Numbered from the stretch's first letter, positions 9,414-18,148 are shown. The stretch: 64,000 nt of DNA from Leisingera aquaemixtae (GCF_019801145.1 NZ_JAHVJQ010000001.1:248001-312000), one strand, 5' to 3'. The notes: a model not told the origin generated them from the letters alone. Made by a program: numbers and translations.

Positions 9414-10351
9414 AGGCGGGCAAGCCTTTCGGTCAGGAGTTTGAAGAAACCGTCCGCGTCCGCGTCGCCGATGAAAAGGGCGTTGGGCTTGCGGTCCGTG
9501 ACGCCCCACCAGTCGGCGACGGTCATGCCGAGGGTGAGGGCGGAGGAGGTTTCGATTTCCACGTTCACATGGCGGCCGGAGAAGAGCGCTGGCTGCAGCA
9601 GCCAGGCGATGACGCAGGGGTCATGCAGCGGGCCGCCCTCGGAGCCGTATTTCTCCACGTCGAAGCGTTCGAAGAAGTCGAGCATTTCGGCGGTGAAATA
9701 GCCCAACCGGCTGTCCAGAGCGCGGATCGCCTCGACGCGCGGTTTGGTGGCCAGCACCTTGTGCGTCACATCGAGCGGCATCATGGTGATCGTCGCGCCG
9801 GATCTGAACACGATTTCAGCGGCCTCCGGGTCGACGTAGATGTTGAATTCAGCTGCCGGTGTGATGTTGCCGACTTCGAAATAGGCGCCGCCCATCATCA
9901 CGATTTCCTGCACCCGGTCGATGATGTCCGGGGCGGTGTTGAAGGCGGCGGCGATGTTGGTGAGCGGCCCCAGCGCGCAGAGCGTGACGGAGCCAGGCGC
10001 ATGATTGCGCAGGGTGTCGATGATGAAATCCACGCCGTGGCCCCCCGCCAGCGGCATCTGCGGCTCCCACAGCTTCGGCCCGTCGAGGCCGGTCTGGCCG
10101 TGCACATGCTCGGCGGTGATCAGCGGGCGGGCAAGCGGCGCCTTGCTGCCGGCGTAGACGGGCACGTCCGTCTTGCCTGCCGCTTCGCAGACGATGCGGG
10201 CGTTCTTGCTGGTCAGCGGAAGCGGCACATTGCCGGCCACACAGGTGATGCCAAGCAGATCGAGTTCATCCGGGCTGGCCAGTGCCAGCAGAATGGCGAC
10301 GGCATCATCCTGGCCCGGATCAGTGTCGATGATGATTTTCCTGGCGCTCAT
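9410..10351 (-). CDS. Inosine-uridine-type nucleoside hydrolase
   Basis: 313 residues. The family cleaves the N-glycosidic bond of ribonucleosides for salvage. The calcium-binding, catalytic N-terminus IIIDTDPGQDDAVAILLAL is intact. VTLCALGPLTNIAAAF, MMGGAYFEVGNITPAAEFN and the C-terminal HDPCVIAWLL (active-site His, metal Asp) follow in the right order. Whether it prefers purine or pyrimidine nucleosides cannot be told. It is the first gene of a two-gene unit with the GNAT protein. Confidence 0.95.
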   Translation of the reverse strand: MSARKIIIDTDPGQDDAVAILLALASPDELDLLGITCVAGNVPLPLTSKNARIVCEAAGKTDVPVYAGSKAPLARPLITAEHVHGQTGLDGPKLWEPQMPLAGGHGVDFIIDTLRNHAPGSVTLCALGPLTNIAAAFNTAPDIIDRVQEIVMMGGAYFEVGNITPAAEFNIYVDPEAAEIVFRSGATITMMPLDVTHKVLATKPRVEAIRALDSRLGYFTAEMLDFFERFDVEKYGSEGGPLHDPCVIAWLLQPALFSGRHVNVEIETSSALTLGMTVADWWGVTDRKPNALFIGDADADGFFKLLTERLARL

Positions 10352-10459
10352 GGGGGCCTCCGCTGGTCGTGAGCCACGAGACTACGCGCTGTTGGGCCGG
10401 GATTGAACCGCTGCCGCGCAGGTCTGCGCAAATTTCACCGGATTTTCTGCGACGGAGGT

Positions 10460-10488
10460 TTGCTGCTGTTGCGTTTGCTTCCTATAGT
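10460..10488 (+). promoter_or_regulatory. Candidate sigma-70 promoter for the RGS-like gene
   Basis: TTGCTG (10460-10465) and TATAGT (10483-10488) are 17 bp apart. They give a leader of about 125 nt before the ATG at 10619. Found by eye only. Confidence 0.4.
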
Positions 10489-10618
10489 TGCCTGACGCAG
10501 CGTCACGGGCGGGATGGCCGGCTGGCGCAGGCGGTGATTTTTCAGCCCGGTTCGCGGGCACTATTGGTACGGCGTTGTTTGGCCGGAAACACATTGATTT
10601 GCATGGGGAAAGCGAGAG

Positions 10619-11173
10619 ATGCCCAAAGAGCCCAAGGTTGTCGGCGATATTCTGAAGGACAAGAAAATGACCGCCGCCTACATGGATTACTGCAAGCGGC
10701 GCTATTGTCTGAACGAGTTCATGTTCACCCAGAACAAGGGAAATCCGGAATCGTTGTGGACCCGGTACTTGGACCAGAAGAAGGGCAAGGAGCCGGTCAA
10801 CATCACCTCGAAAACCCATCTTGCCGCCAAGGCGCTGGCCGACAAGGGCGACTTCAAGAGCGGTGATTGGAAGAAGATCATTGCGACCGGCAAGGATGAG
10901 GTTGTGAAGATGCTGAACAAGGATGTGATGGGGTTCACCGGCAGCGACGAATACAAGAAATACGTCGCTGAAAACGGCATGGGCGATCCCAAGAAGGCGG
11001 CCAAGCTGCTGGGCATCACTGACGTGAAGAAGCTGAAAGACGTGATGGTCAACGTCGCGGTCGATGACAAGAAGACCGCTGAAAAGCTTTGGAAGGAGAT
11101 GATGAAGAAGGAAAAGATCATCGAGGATTACAAGGCGATGTCCTCGGCGCTGAAAAAGGCGAGCCTGGTCTGA
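10619..11173 (+). CDS. Lys-rich protein with a predicted RGS-like fold
   Basis: 184 residues, no signal peptide, about 37 Lys to 3 Arg by my count. Residues 10-118 follow the pattern of eukaryotic RGS (regulator of G-protein signalling) domains: DILKDKKMTAAYMDYCKRRY, then a short E/N-F-F segment (NEFMF, 32-36), LWTRYL (46-51) with EPVNI (58-62) matching the RGS IYxxFI...EVNL block, and W84...A89...VVKML (95-99), KD (101-102), F106, S109, Y112 matching the FxxAQxxIxxLMxxDxYxxFxxSxxY helices. The last 60 residues are helical and charged. The gene stands alone with its own promoter candidate. The RGS call is an inference from pattern only; a generic helical protein is the alternative. GGGGAAAG precedes the ATG. 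Confidence 0.6.
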   Translation: MPKEPKVVGDILKDKKMTAAYMDYCKRRYCLNEFMFTQNKGNPESLWTRYLDQKKGKEPVNITSKTHLAAKALADKGDFKSGDWKKIIATGKDEVVKMLNKDVMGFTGSDEYKKYVAENGMGDPKKAAKLLGITDVKKLKDVMVNVAVDDKKTAEKLWKEMMKKEKIIEDYKAMSSALKKASLV

Positions 11174-11190
11174 TCCCGAACCCGGCGGAA

Positions 11191-11237
11191 CCCGGCGGCA
11201 GGGCCGCCGGGGCTTGAGTATTTGGGGAAAGATGAAG
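11191..11237 (+). repeat. Hairpin plus 22-nt box element, copy 1
   Basis: A perfect 8-bp stem (11191-11198/11204-11211) is followed by GAGTATTT, five variable bases and AAGATGAAG (11216-11237). It sits between convergent genes. Related copies are at 21267, 56366 and 62327. Confidence 0.65.
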
Positions 11238-11248
11238 AAGGGCTGTGC

Positions 11249-12064
11249 TCAGGCGCGCTCGTCAGCTTTCACCTGGTCCCAGAGCGCGTCCATTTCCGCC
11301 AGGTCGCTGTCCTCGGGGCGTTTGCCGCGGGCGGCGAGCTTGGCCTCGACGCCTTCGAACCGGCGGGTGAATTTGGCGTTGGCGGCGCGCAGGGCAGCCT
11401 CTGGTTCAACGCCGAGGTGGCGGCCCAAATTGGCCATCACGAACAGAAGGTCGCCGAATTCTTCCTCGACCTCTGCGTGGGACAGGCTGTCACGGGCTTC
11501 GACGAGTTCGGCGCATTCCTCGGTGATCTTGGCGATGACATTGCTGGCCGAAGGCCAGTCGAAGCCGACCCGCGCAGCGCGTCTCTGCAGCTTGTAGGCG
11601 CGCAAAAGGGCGGGCAGGCCAATGGCGACGCCGTCCAGCGTGCCCTTTTGCGCCTTGCCGGCGCGTTCGGCGGCCTTGATCGCCTCCCAGTCCCGGGTCT
11701 GCTGTTCCGCGGATTTGTCGCGGGACTCATCCCCGAAGACATGCGGGTGGCGCGAGACCATTTTGTCCGACATGGTCCGGACCACGTCTTGGAAGGTGAA
11801 GTGGCCCGCTTCCTCCGCCATCTGCGCGTGGAAGACAGATTGGAACAGCAGGTCGCCTAGTTCCCCCTTCAGTTCGTCCCAGGCCTCGCGTTCGATGGCG
11901 TCGGCAACTTCATACGCCTCTTCAATGGTGTAGGGGGCGATGGTGGCGAAATCCTGTTCGATGTCCCAGGGGCAGCCGGTTTGCGGGTCGCGCAGGCGCG
12001 CCATGATTTCCAGCAGGCGCTCGATGCCTGCGGATCGGTCGTGGATCAGGTCTGTTTCTTGCAT
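11249..12064 (-). CDS. mazG: Nucleoside triphosphate pyrophosphohydrolase MazG
   Basis: 271 residues, full-length tandem MazG. It hydrolyses (d)NTPs to NMP and pyrophosphate and cleans the nucleotide pool. The first MazG domain shows CPWDIEQDFATIAPYTIEEAYE with the EExxE-type metal ligands, then GELGDLLFQSVFHAQMA. The second shows KITEECAELVEA and EEEFGDLLFVMANLGRHL. The ATG at 12064 has GGAAAAAGAG upstream. The frame stays open far upstream through the M20 gene, but that part is antisense shadow. Divergent from the M20 gene by 63 bp. Confidence 0.97.
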   Translation of the reverse strand: MQETDLIHDRSAGIERLLEIMARLRDPQTGCPWDIEQDFATIAPYTIEEAYEVADAIEREAWDELKGELGDLLFQSVFHAQMAEEAGHFTFQDVVRTMSDKMVSRHPHVFGDESRDKSAEQQTRDWEAIKAAERAGKAQKGTLDGVAIGLPALLRAYKLQRRAARVGFDWPSASNVIAKITEECAELVEARDSLSHAEVEEEFGDLLFVMANLGRHLGVEPEAALRAANAKFTRRFEGVEAKLAARGKRPEDSDLAEMDALWDQVKADERA

Positions 12065-12127
12065 TGCGGCTGCTCTTTTTCCGGTGTCAGATGCATCATC
12101 CCGAGTCTGGAGCAGGAGTCCACCCCG

Positions 12128-13294
12128 ATGCCCGTTGTGAACCGTATTGCCGATTACGCCGAAGAGATGAAGGCCTGGCGGCGGCATCTGCACCAGATCC
12201 CGGAACTGGCGCTGGACCTGCCCAAGACGGCGGCCTTCGTAGCAGCGCGGCTGCGGGAGTTCGGGGTTGATGAACTGCATGAAGGCATCGCGCAGACCGG
12301 CATGGTGGCGATCATCAACGGGCAGGGAGAGGGGCCGACGATTGGCCTGCGCGCCGATATGGATGCGCTGCCGATCCCGGAGGAAACCGGGGTGGAATAC
12401 GCGTCCGGCCATGCCGGCAACATGCATGCCTGCGGCCATGACGGCCACACCACTATGCTGCTGGGGGCGGCGAAATACCTTGCGGAAACGCGCAATTTCC
12501 AGGGCCGGGTCGCGCTGATCTTCCAGCCGGCCGAGGAAGCCATTGGCGGCGCCCGGATCATGGTCGAGGAAGGCATCATGGAGCGGTTTGATATCGGCGA
12601 GGTCTATGCGCTGCACAATGCGCCGGGCCTGCCGGAGGGGCATTTCCTGACCACGCCGGGCGCCTTGATGGCGGCTGTGGATACCTTCCATATCCATGTC
12701 CAGGGCTTGGGCGGCCATGGGGCGATGCCGCATGAAACCCGCGATCCGGTGATGGCGGCCTGCGGAATGGCGCAGGCGATCCAGACCATCGTCAGCCGCA
12801 ATCACCACACGCTGGAGGATCTGGTGGTTTCGGTCACCCAGATTCACACCGGCACCGTCGACAACGTGATCCCGGACACCGCCTATATCAACGGCACCGT
12901 GCGGACCTTTAACCCCGAAGTGCAAAAGATGGTGATGCGGCGGATGAAGGAGATCGTGGCAGGGCAGGCCGCCAGCTATGGGGTCGAGGCGGAACTGGGG
13001 TATGAGGTCGGCTATCCGGCGACGTTCAACGATGCGGAAAAGACCGGCTTTGCAGTGGAAGTTGCCAAGGAAATTTCCGGCGATACCAATGTGCAGGCGG
13101 ACGGCGGCCGGGAAATGGGGGCAGAGGATTTTGCCTACATGCTGCAGGTGCGGCCCGGATCCTACCTGTTTTTGGGGCAGGGCAACAGCGCCGGGCTGCA
13201 TCATCCGAAGTATGACTTCAACGACGAGATCGCGCCGGTGGGGGCATCCTTCTTTGCCCGGCTGGTGGAGCGGGCGCAGCCGTTGAACGGCTAG
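12128..13294 (+). CDS. M20-family amidohydrolase (hippurate hydrolase-like)
   Basis: 388 residues from the ATG at 12128, preceded by AGCAGGAG; an upstream frame extension to 11981 overlaps mazG and is rejected. The protein has the metallo-amidohydrolase core: RRHLHQIPELALDL, GLRADMDALPI, HACGHDGHTTMLLGAA (metal His/Asp), IFQPAEEAIGGA (catalytic Glu), a lid domain beginning near GLGGHGAMP, and a final YLFLGQGNSAGLHHPKYDFND. Such enzymes remove N-acyl or indole-conjugate groups from amino acids. The substrate is not known. Confidence 0.93.
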   Translation: MPVVNRIADYAEEMKAWRRHLHQIPELALDLPKTAAFVAARLREFGVDELHEGIAQTGMVAIINGQGEGPTIGLRADMDALPIPEETGVEYASGHAGNMHACGHDGHTTMLLGAAKYLAETRNFQGRVALIFQPAEEAIGGARIMVEEGIMERFDIGEVYALHNAPGLPEGHFLTTPGALMAAVDTFHIHVQGLGGHGAMPHETRDPVMAACGMAQAIQTIVSRNHHTLEDLVVSVTQIHTGTVDNVIPDTAYINGTVRTFNPEVQKMVMRRMKEIVAGQAASYGVEAELGYEVGYPATFNDAEKTGFAVEVAKEISGDTNVQADGGREMGAEDFAYMLQVRPGSYLFLGQGNSAGLHHPKYDFNDEIAPVGASFFARLVERAQPLNG

Positions 13295-13445
13295 CGCTGC
13301 AGCACGGGCGCGGCGCGTCTGCACCACTCCCGCAGGCGGAGCCGCAGCGGCGGTCTCCGCCCTTTGACACGGGCGGCGCAGGTGCTATTGCCGGGACATG
13401 CGGCGGCAGAGCTTTTCCGCCTACTTTGCTGGAACGTGAGAGACT

Positions 13446-14393
13446 ATGACTGACTTCAATCAACCGATCAGCGGTAACGACCTGGCGCGGTTTTCCGGGC
13501 CGAACACCTTTATGCGGCTGCCGCAGGCAACCTCGCTGGATGGTTTGGATGTGGCAGTGCTGGGCGTGCCGATGGATATCGGCACCTCCTGGCGGTCCGG
13601 CACGCGGTTCGGGCCCAAGCAGATACGTTCCGAGAGTGCGATGCTGCGGCCCTACAACATGGCGACCGGGGCGGCGCCGTTCGACAGCCTGAACATTGCC
13701 GACATCGGCGATCTGGCGATCAACACGTTTTCGCTGCCGGATTCGCTCCGGATCATCGAAGATAGCTATGATGCGATCCTGTCGGGCGGAGTGATTCCGG
13801 TGGCGATGGGCGGCGATCATTCGATCACGCTGCCGATCCTGCGCGCGATTGCCAAGAAATACGGCCCCGTGGCGCTGGTGCATGTGGATGCCCATGCCGA
13901 TGTGAACGACGAGATGTTCGGCGAGCGCGAGACTCATGGCACCGTGTTCCGCCGCGCCTATGAGGAAGGGCTGATCGTTCCGGACAAGACCTATCAGATC
14001 GGCATCCGCGGCACCGGCTATGCCGCCACCGATTTCGCCGAGGCGCAGGGCTGGGGATATCAGCATTTCCCGGCGCAGGAGCTTTGGGGGCGGCAGCTGC
14101 ACCAGATGGGTGCGGAAATTCGCCGCGATATCGGCAATAGGCCGGTCTATGTCTCCTATGATATCGATAGTCTTGACCCGGCCTATGCGCCGGGCACCGG
14201 CACGCCGGAAATCGGCGGGCTGACAACGCCGCAGGCGCTGGAGCTGATCCGGTCGCTGAAGGGGGTCAACATCGTGGGCTGCGACCTGGTGGAGGTGTCG
14301 CCGCCTTATGACCCCTCGGGCAACACCGCCCTGGTGGGCGCCAATCTGCTCTATGAGCTGTTGTGCGTACTGCCGGGCGTGGCAACAAGATAA
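13446..14393 (+). CDS. speB: Agmatinase-family ureohydrolase
   Basis: 315 residues. Ureohydrolase fold with the binuclear Mn ligands in GGDHSITLP, VHVDAHADVND and SYDIDSLDPAYAPGTGTPE, and the substrate loop ETHGTVFRRA. It would hydrolyse agmatine to putrescine and urea, or a related guanidino acid such as guanidinobutyrate; members of this size in Rhodobacterales are often annotated as agmatinase without test. Monocistronic, with a 151-bp gap from the M20 gene and a short gap to DUF1499. Confidence 0.88.
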   Translation: MTDFNQPISGNDLARFSGPNTFMRLPQATSLDGLDVAVLGVPMDIGTSWRSGTRFGPKQIRSESAMLRPYNMATGAAPFDSLNIADIGDLAINTFSLPDSLRIIEDSYDAILSGGVIPVAMGGDHSITLPILRAIAKKYGPVALVHVDAHADVNDEMFGERETHGTVFRRAYEEGLIVPDKTYQIGIRGTGYAATDFAEAQGWGYQHFPAQELWGRQLHQMGAEIRRDIGNRPVYVSYDIDSLDPAYAPGTGTPEIGGLTTPQALELIRSLKGVNIVGCDLVEVSPPYDPSGNTALVGANLLYELLCVLPGVATR

Positions 14394-14465
14394 GCGGTCC
14401 GGCCTGAGCGTTAGGCCGGGGGAGGGCCGCGCAGGGAGGAGGCAAGGTTTGACCTTGAAACCGCA

Positions 14466-14906
14466 ATGAAGCGGCTGATGCTGCTGGGCTGGCTGCTGCT
14501 GGCCGCCATTGTTGCCGGGCTGGGGTTTATCCGCCTGGCGCCGAGCGATCCGCTGGACTGGAATACCCAGCCGGAGCTGAGCGAAGACAAGGAATTCCGC
14601 GGCGGCGTGTTCCGGGTGGTGCGGACCGGACCGGACGGGCTGGAACGATTCCACCGCATCGCCAGCCATGCGCCGCGCACCAGCGTGCTGGCGGGCGGGC
14701 CTGCGGACGGAATGGTGACCTATATCACCCGCACTCAGGTTTTGGGCTTTCCCGACTACACCACCGCGGCGCAGGACGGCGATCTGCTAAAGGTCTATGC
14801 CCGGCTGCGGTTCGGGCGCTCCGACCTGGGCGCCAACAAGGAGCGGATCAACGGCTGGCTGGCAGAAATGGCGCAGGCGCCGCAAGAGGCCTCAGCGAGC
14901 GAGTAG
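14466..14906 (+). CDS. DUF1499 domain protein, membrane-anchored
   Basis: 146 residues. An N-terminal hydrophobic segment (LMLLGWLLLAAIVAGLGFI) acts as signal anchor. A DUF1499 domain follows, recognisable from VTYITRTQVLGFPDYTT and LKVYARLRFGRSDLGANKERI. DUF1499 proteins are envelope or photosynthetic-membrane proteins of unknown biochemistry. The gene starts 72 nt after speB and could be read through from it. The double-hairpin repeat copy B follows its stop codon. Confidence 0.87.
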   Translation: MKRLMLLGWLLLAAIVAGLGFIRLAPSDPLDWNTQPELSEDKEFRGGVFRVVRTGPDGLERFHRIASHAPRTSVLAGGPADGMVTYITRTQVLGFPDYTTAAQDGDLLKVYARLRFGRSDLGANKERINGWLAEMAQAPQEASASE

Positions 14907-14938
14907 CCGTGCGGGCGGGGTCTCGCCTGTTCGCAGGC

Positions 14939-15062
14939 TTTTGCTGAGAAGCGGTTCAGGTGCAGGGCTGCCCCTGAAGGCGCATTTCCGATTGTGTTTG
15001 TTTCTGCCGCGTCAAGGGCAAGCCGCGCGTGCCGCGCGGTGGCCGCGCCACCCTTGACCCGG
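14939..15062 (+). repeat. Double-hairpin interspersed repeat, copy B
   Basis: It shares TTTTGCTGAGA, CCGCGTCAAGG and CCTTGACCCGG with copy A (2064-2185) at offsets differing by only 1-2 nt. The first hairpin here is TTCAGG/CCTGAA (14955-14960/14973-14978). The second is GTCAAGGG/CCCTTGAC (15011-15018/15051-15058), enclosing an inner CCGCGC/GCGCGG. Arm sequences differ from copy A while pairing is kept, which suggests selection on structure. It occupies most of the 351-bp gene-free stretch 14907-15257; the remainder (15063-15240) shows nothing recognisable. Confidence 0.75.
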
Positions 15063-15257
15063 CAGCGCTTTGTGAAATCATTGAAGGATGAAGAAAGCGC
15101 AAGGGCGGAAACAACTGGAAGGAATGCCCGTCCGTCTGATGAGGGGCCGGATCGGCTTTTCCTGATTTCCATGCTGGCGGCGGAATCCCGGCTCAGCTCC
15201 GGGCCGGACAAGTCAGCCGCCTGCCGGAGTGAACCCGGCTAAGGAGGGAGGTGCCTT

Positions 15258-15461
15258 TTGGAGAGTATTGCGGTTCTCGATCTTGGTGATGGGCGAAGGA
15301 TACACTGCAAGGGGCTTGAGGAGGCAACGTCCAAATGGGCCCAGAACTACTCTGGCATTGAAGAGGCGACCATCGACGTGTTCTTTAAGGTCGGGCTGGG
15401 CAGTGTTGTGGTGACGTACCGCTACGACGGCGAGGCAGAAAAATGGGTGAAGGCCAAATAG
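15258..15461 (+). CDS. Small conserved-looking hypothetical protein, 67 residues
   Basis: A TTG start at 15258 is supported by a strong AAGGAGG (15241-15247) and by an in-frame TAA immediately upstream at 15240, which leaves little other choice. The protein is soluble and mixed alpha/beta (AVLDLGDGRRIHCKGLEEAT, then VFFKVGLGSVVVTYRYDG). No family recognised. It stands alone between the repeat B region and a palindrome. Confidence 0.6.
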   Translation: MESIAVLDLGDGRRIHCKGLEEATSKWAQNYSGIEEATIDVFFKVGLGSVVVTYRYDGEAEKWVKAK

Positions 15462-15484
15462 GAACGTGCGGCCGCCTGATCGTC

Positions 15485-15530
15485 GAGCGGCCTGCAATGG
15501 TAATTGAACTAAGAGTAATACAGGCCGCTC
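15485..15530. repeat. Inverted repeat with AT-rich loop
   Basis: GAGCGGCCTG (15485-15494) and CAGGCCGCTC (15521-15530) are perfect 10-bp arms around a 26-nt AT-rich loop, 24 nt after the small gene. No T run follows, so it is not a standard terminator. Confidence 0.5.
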
Positions 15531-15661
15531 TCTCCCGTGCCTAATCCCTCAAAAGGATAACGGGATGCCAAGGGAAATAGGGCGGCAATGGGATGTTTCC
15601 AGCACCGGAGGGATTTCTGCCCGCCTTACCTGTGTTGGTGCGGGGGCTGGGGTCTGCCAGA

Positions 15662-15961
15662 TCAGAGCTGCGGCATGTCTGATGGCACGCCGGACATGCC
15701 CGGCAGCGGTTCCAGCGACGCCGACAGGCAGCTGCTTTGCACTTCGCGCCACATCGGCACGTTCAGCGACATCTGGCATTGCGCCATGAACATGCGCCCG
15801 TCGACCTGCAGGCAGCGCAGCTCGCCCAGCTCAACCCGGGCACCGGACTTGTCGGTGCAGTAGCAGTCGATGGTCTTGCCGCCCGGTCCCTTCACGTCTG
15901 CCAGCCCCGCGCCGGGCAGGGTCAGGAGGATTGTGGCAATAAGGGCTCTGGCATGTCGCAT
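15662..15961 (-). CDS. Secreted or periplasmic Cys-rich hypothetical protein
   Basis: 99 residues with a clear Sec signal peptide (MRHARALIATILLTLPGAGLA). The mature part has five Cys (DCYC, RC, QC, SC), which suggests disulfides or metal binding in the periplasm. No family recognised. Transcribed divergently from prfA, with 60 bp between the starts. The odd number of cysteines leaves one free for a partner or a ligand. Confidence 0.75.
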   Translation of the reverse strand: MRHARALIATILLTLPGAGLADVKGPGGKTIDCYCTDKSGARVELGELRCLQVDGRMFMAQCQMSLNVPMWREVQSSCLSASLEPLPGMSGVPSDMPQL

Positions 15962-16021
15962 GGCTCTAGCATATCACATGGGGGTCACTTGGCCAAAACA
16001 TGAACAACAATAGGCGCACCC

Positions 16022-17077
16022 ATGGTCCCCGAAGAACGGCTGGAACAGATCCTGCAGCGGTTTCAGTATCTTGAAGCCGCAATGGCGGATGGTGCCGGGG
16101 GCGGCGATATTGCAGCACTGGCCAAGGAATACTCCGACCTGCGGCCGGTGGCGGAACAGGTGACGGCCTACCGCAAGCTGCTGGGCGATCTGGAAGAGGC
16201 CGAGCTGATGCTGGCGGATCCGGACATGAAGGATCTGGCCGAAGAGGAGATCCCGGCGCTGAAGGCCGCGATACCGGAGGCCGAGCACGCCTTGCAGCTG
16301 GCGCTGTTGCCCAAGGACGCGGCGGACAGCCGCCCGGCGATGCTGGAGATCCGCCCCGGTACGGGTGGCGATGAGGCGGCGCTGTTTGCCGGCGACCTGC
16401 TGCGGATGTACCAGCGCTATGCCGAGGGGCAGGGCTGGAAGTTCGACATCATCGAGGAGCAGATGACCGAGCTGGGCGGCATCAAGGAGGTGGTGGCCCA
16501 TATCAAGGGCGACAATGTCTTTGCCCGTCTGAAGTATGAATCCGGCGTGCACCGGGTTCAACGGGTGCCGGCCACCGAAAGCGGCGGGCGCATCCATACC
16601 TCGGCCGCCACCGTGGCGGTGCTGCCGGAGGCGGAGGATGTCGACATCCACATTGACGCAAATGACATCCGCATCGACACCATGCGCGCCTCGGGGGCTG
16701 GCGGGCAGCATGTGAACACCACCGACTCCGCCGTGCGTATCACCCACCTGCCGACCGGTCTGGTGGTGACTTCGTCGGAGAAATCCCAGCACCGCAACCG
16801 CGAGATCGCCATGCAGGTGCTGAAGACCCGGCTTTATGACCTGGAGCGGCAGCGGATAGACAGCGAGCGGTCGGCGGACCGTGCCAGCCAGGTGGGCTCC
16901 GGCGACCGCTCGGAGCGCATCCGCACCTATAATTTTCCGCAGGGCCGCATGACCGATCACCGCATCAACCTGACGCTCTACAAGCTGGATCAGGTGATGG
17001 GCGGCGATCTGGATGAGATTATCGACGCGCTGACCGCGGACAATCAGGCGCGGCTGCTGGCCGAGATGGGGCAATAA
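16022..17077 (+). CDS. prfA: Peptide chain release factor 1
   Basis: 351 residues, standard RF1. It releases the nascent chain at UAA and UAG. It carries the PAT tripeptide ([10 protein letters not shown]) that reads the stop codon and distinguishes it from RF2, and the GGQ loop in [17 protein letters not shown], whose Gln is methylated by PrmC. The cognate prmC starts 2 nt after the stop, so the modifying enzyme is co-translated. The ribosome site is weak. Confidence 0.99.
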   Translation: MVPEERLEQILQRFQYLEAAMADGAGGGDIAALAKEYSDLRPVAEQVTAYRKLLGDLEEAELMLADPDMKDLAEEEIPALKAAIPEAEHALQLALLPKDAADSRPAMLEIRPGTGGDEAALFAGDLLRMYQRYAEGQGWKFDIIEEQMTELGGIKEVVAHIKGDNVFARLKYESGVHRVQRVPATESGGRIHTSAATVAVLPEAEDVDIHIDANDIRIDTMRASGAGGQHVNTTDSAVRITHLPTGLVVTSSEKSQHRNREIAMQVLKTRLYDLERQRIDSERSADRASQVGSGDRSERIRTYNFPQGRMTDHRINLTLYKLDQVMGGDLDEIIDALTADNQARLLAEMGQ

Positions 17078-17079
17078 GC

Positions 17080-17931
17080 ATGGCAGAGACCGCGGCACAG
17101 GCAATGGCGGCAGCAACGGCACGGCTGCGGGCGGCAGGGGTGCCGGATCCGGCGCGGGATGCGCGGGTGCTGCTCGCCCATGCAGCACGGATCGAGGCCA
17201 GCCGGGTGACGCTGATCGCGCCCGAGGAGCTGGCGACCGAAGTGGCGGAACGCTATGAGCAGCTGATTGCCCTGCGCGCGGTGCGGGTGCCGGTGTCGCA
17301 TCTGATCGGCGAGCGGGAGTTCTACGGGCGCCGCTTCAAGGTGTCGCGCGATGTGCTGGACCCGCGCCCGGAGACCGAGATCCTGATTGAGGCGGCGCTG
17401 GCGGAGCCGTATGAGCGGGTGCTGGATTTGGGCGTCGGCTCCGGCTGCATTCTGGTGACGCTGCTGGCCGAACGGCAGGAGGCCACCGGGCTGGGAGTCG
17501 ACATCAGCGAGGCGGCCTGCCTGCAGGCCAGCGCCAATGCGGTGCTGCACCGGGTCGAGGCGCGCGCCGATATCCGGCAGTCAGACTGGTTCGAGGAGGT
17601 CGAGGGCACGTTCGATCTGATCGTGTCGAATCCGCCCTATATCGCGCTCGACGAGATGGAAGGACTCTCCGCAGAGGTGCGCGGGCATGAGCCGGGCATT
17701 GCTCTGACAGATGGCGGTGACGGGCTGGGTGCCTACCGGCAGATCGCTGCCCGCGCCGCGCAGCACCTCGCGCCGGGCGGGCGGCTGCTGCTGGAAATCG
17801 GCCCGACGCAAGGTCAAGCGGTCAGCGCGCTGCTGGAGGCCGCGGGTTTGAGCGGCATCGCGGTGTTGCCGGACATGGACGGGCGCGACCGGGTGGTGCG
17901 GGCGCATTCCCCCTCAAATTGCGGATTTTAG
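17080..17931 (+). CDS. prmC: Release factor glutamine N5-methyltransferase PrmC (HemK)
   Basis: 283 residues. It methylates the GGQ glutamine of RF1/RF2 using SAM. The N-terminal helical domain leads into HLIGEREFYGRRFKVS and DPRPETEIL. The SAM-binding motif is VLDLGVGSGCILVTLLAE, and the catalytic NPPY appears in LIVSNPPYIALDE. Overlap-like spacing with prfA (2 nt) gives a prfA-prmC operon. Confidence 0.98.
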   Translation: MAETAAQAMAAATARLRAAGVPDPARDARVLLAHAARIEASRVTLIAPEELATEVAERYEQLIALRAVRVPVSHLIGEREFYGRRFKVSRDVLDPRPETEILIEAALAEPYERVLDLGVGSGCILVTLLAERQEATGLGVDISEAACLQASANAVLHRVEARADIRQSDWFEEVEGTFDLIVSNPPYIALDEMEGLSAEVRGHEPGIALTDGGDGLGAYRQIAARAAQHLAPGGRLLLEIGPTQGQAVSALLEAAGLSGIAVLPDMDGRDRVVRAHSPSNCGF

Positions 17932-18016
17932 CGCGAAAAGCTGCGGATTCGGCAGAAAAAACACAGAAAATTTCATTGTCCCCCTTGTCTGTGATCTCGT
18001 AACATGGTTACTCAAG

Positions 18017-18148
18017 ATGAGCCGTATGAGGAGAACGCTTTTCAAGCCTTCCCACGGCATCAAGCCCAAAAAAGCTAACGATCCGGCGCTGAGGCGCGCT
18101 GCAAAGGGTCAACGGCGCATTAACTCAAGGCTTATGATAGGCATATGA
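18017..18148 (+). CDS. Possible 43-residue basic leader ORF
   Basis: An ATG at 18017 opens 43 codons rich in Arg/Lys (MSRMRRTLFKPSHGIKPKK...) and ends in a TGA that overlaps the ATG of the DUF4167 gene (ATGA at 18145-18148). The overlap is suggestive of translational coupling. The frame lacks a ribosome site and could be chance. Confidence 0.25.
   Translation: MSRMRRTLFKPSHGIKPKKANDPALRRAAKGQRRINSRLMIGI

Noticed and set aside
11249-13327. A 692-codon minus-strand open frame through mazG and the whole M20 gene
   Set aside because: Only the first part is MazG. The upstream 420 codons are antisense to a well-formed M20 amidohydrolase, with no ribosome site or domain; high GC keeps such frames open.
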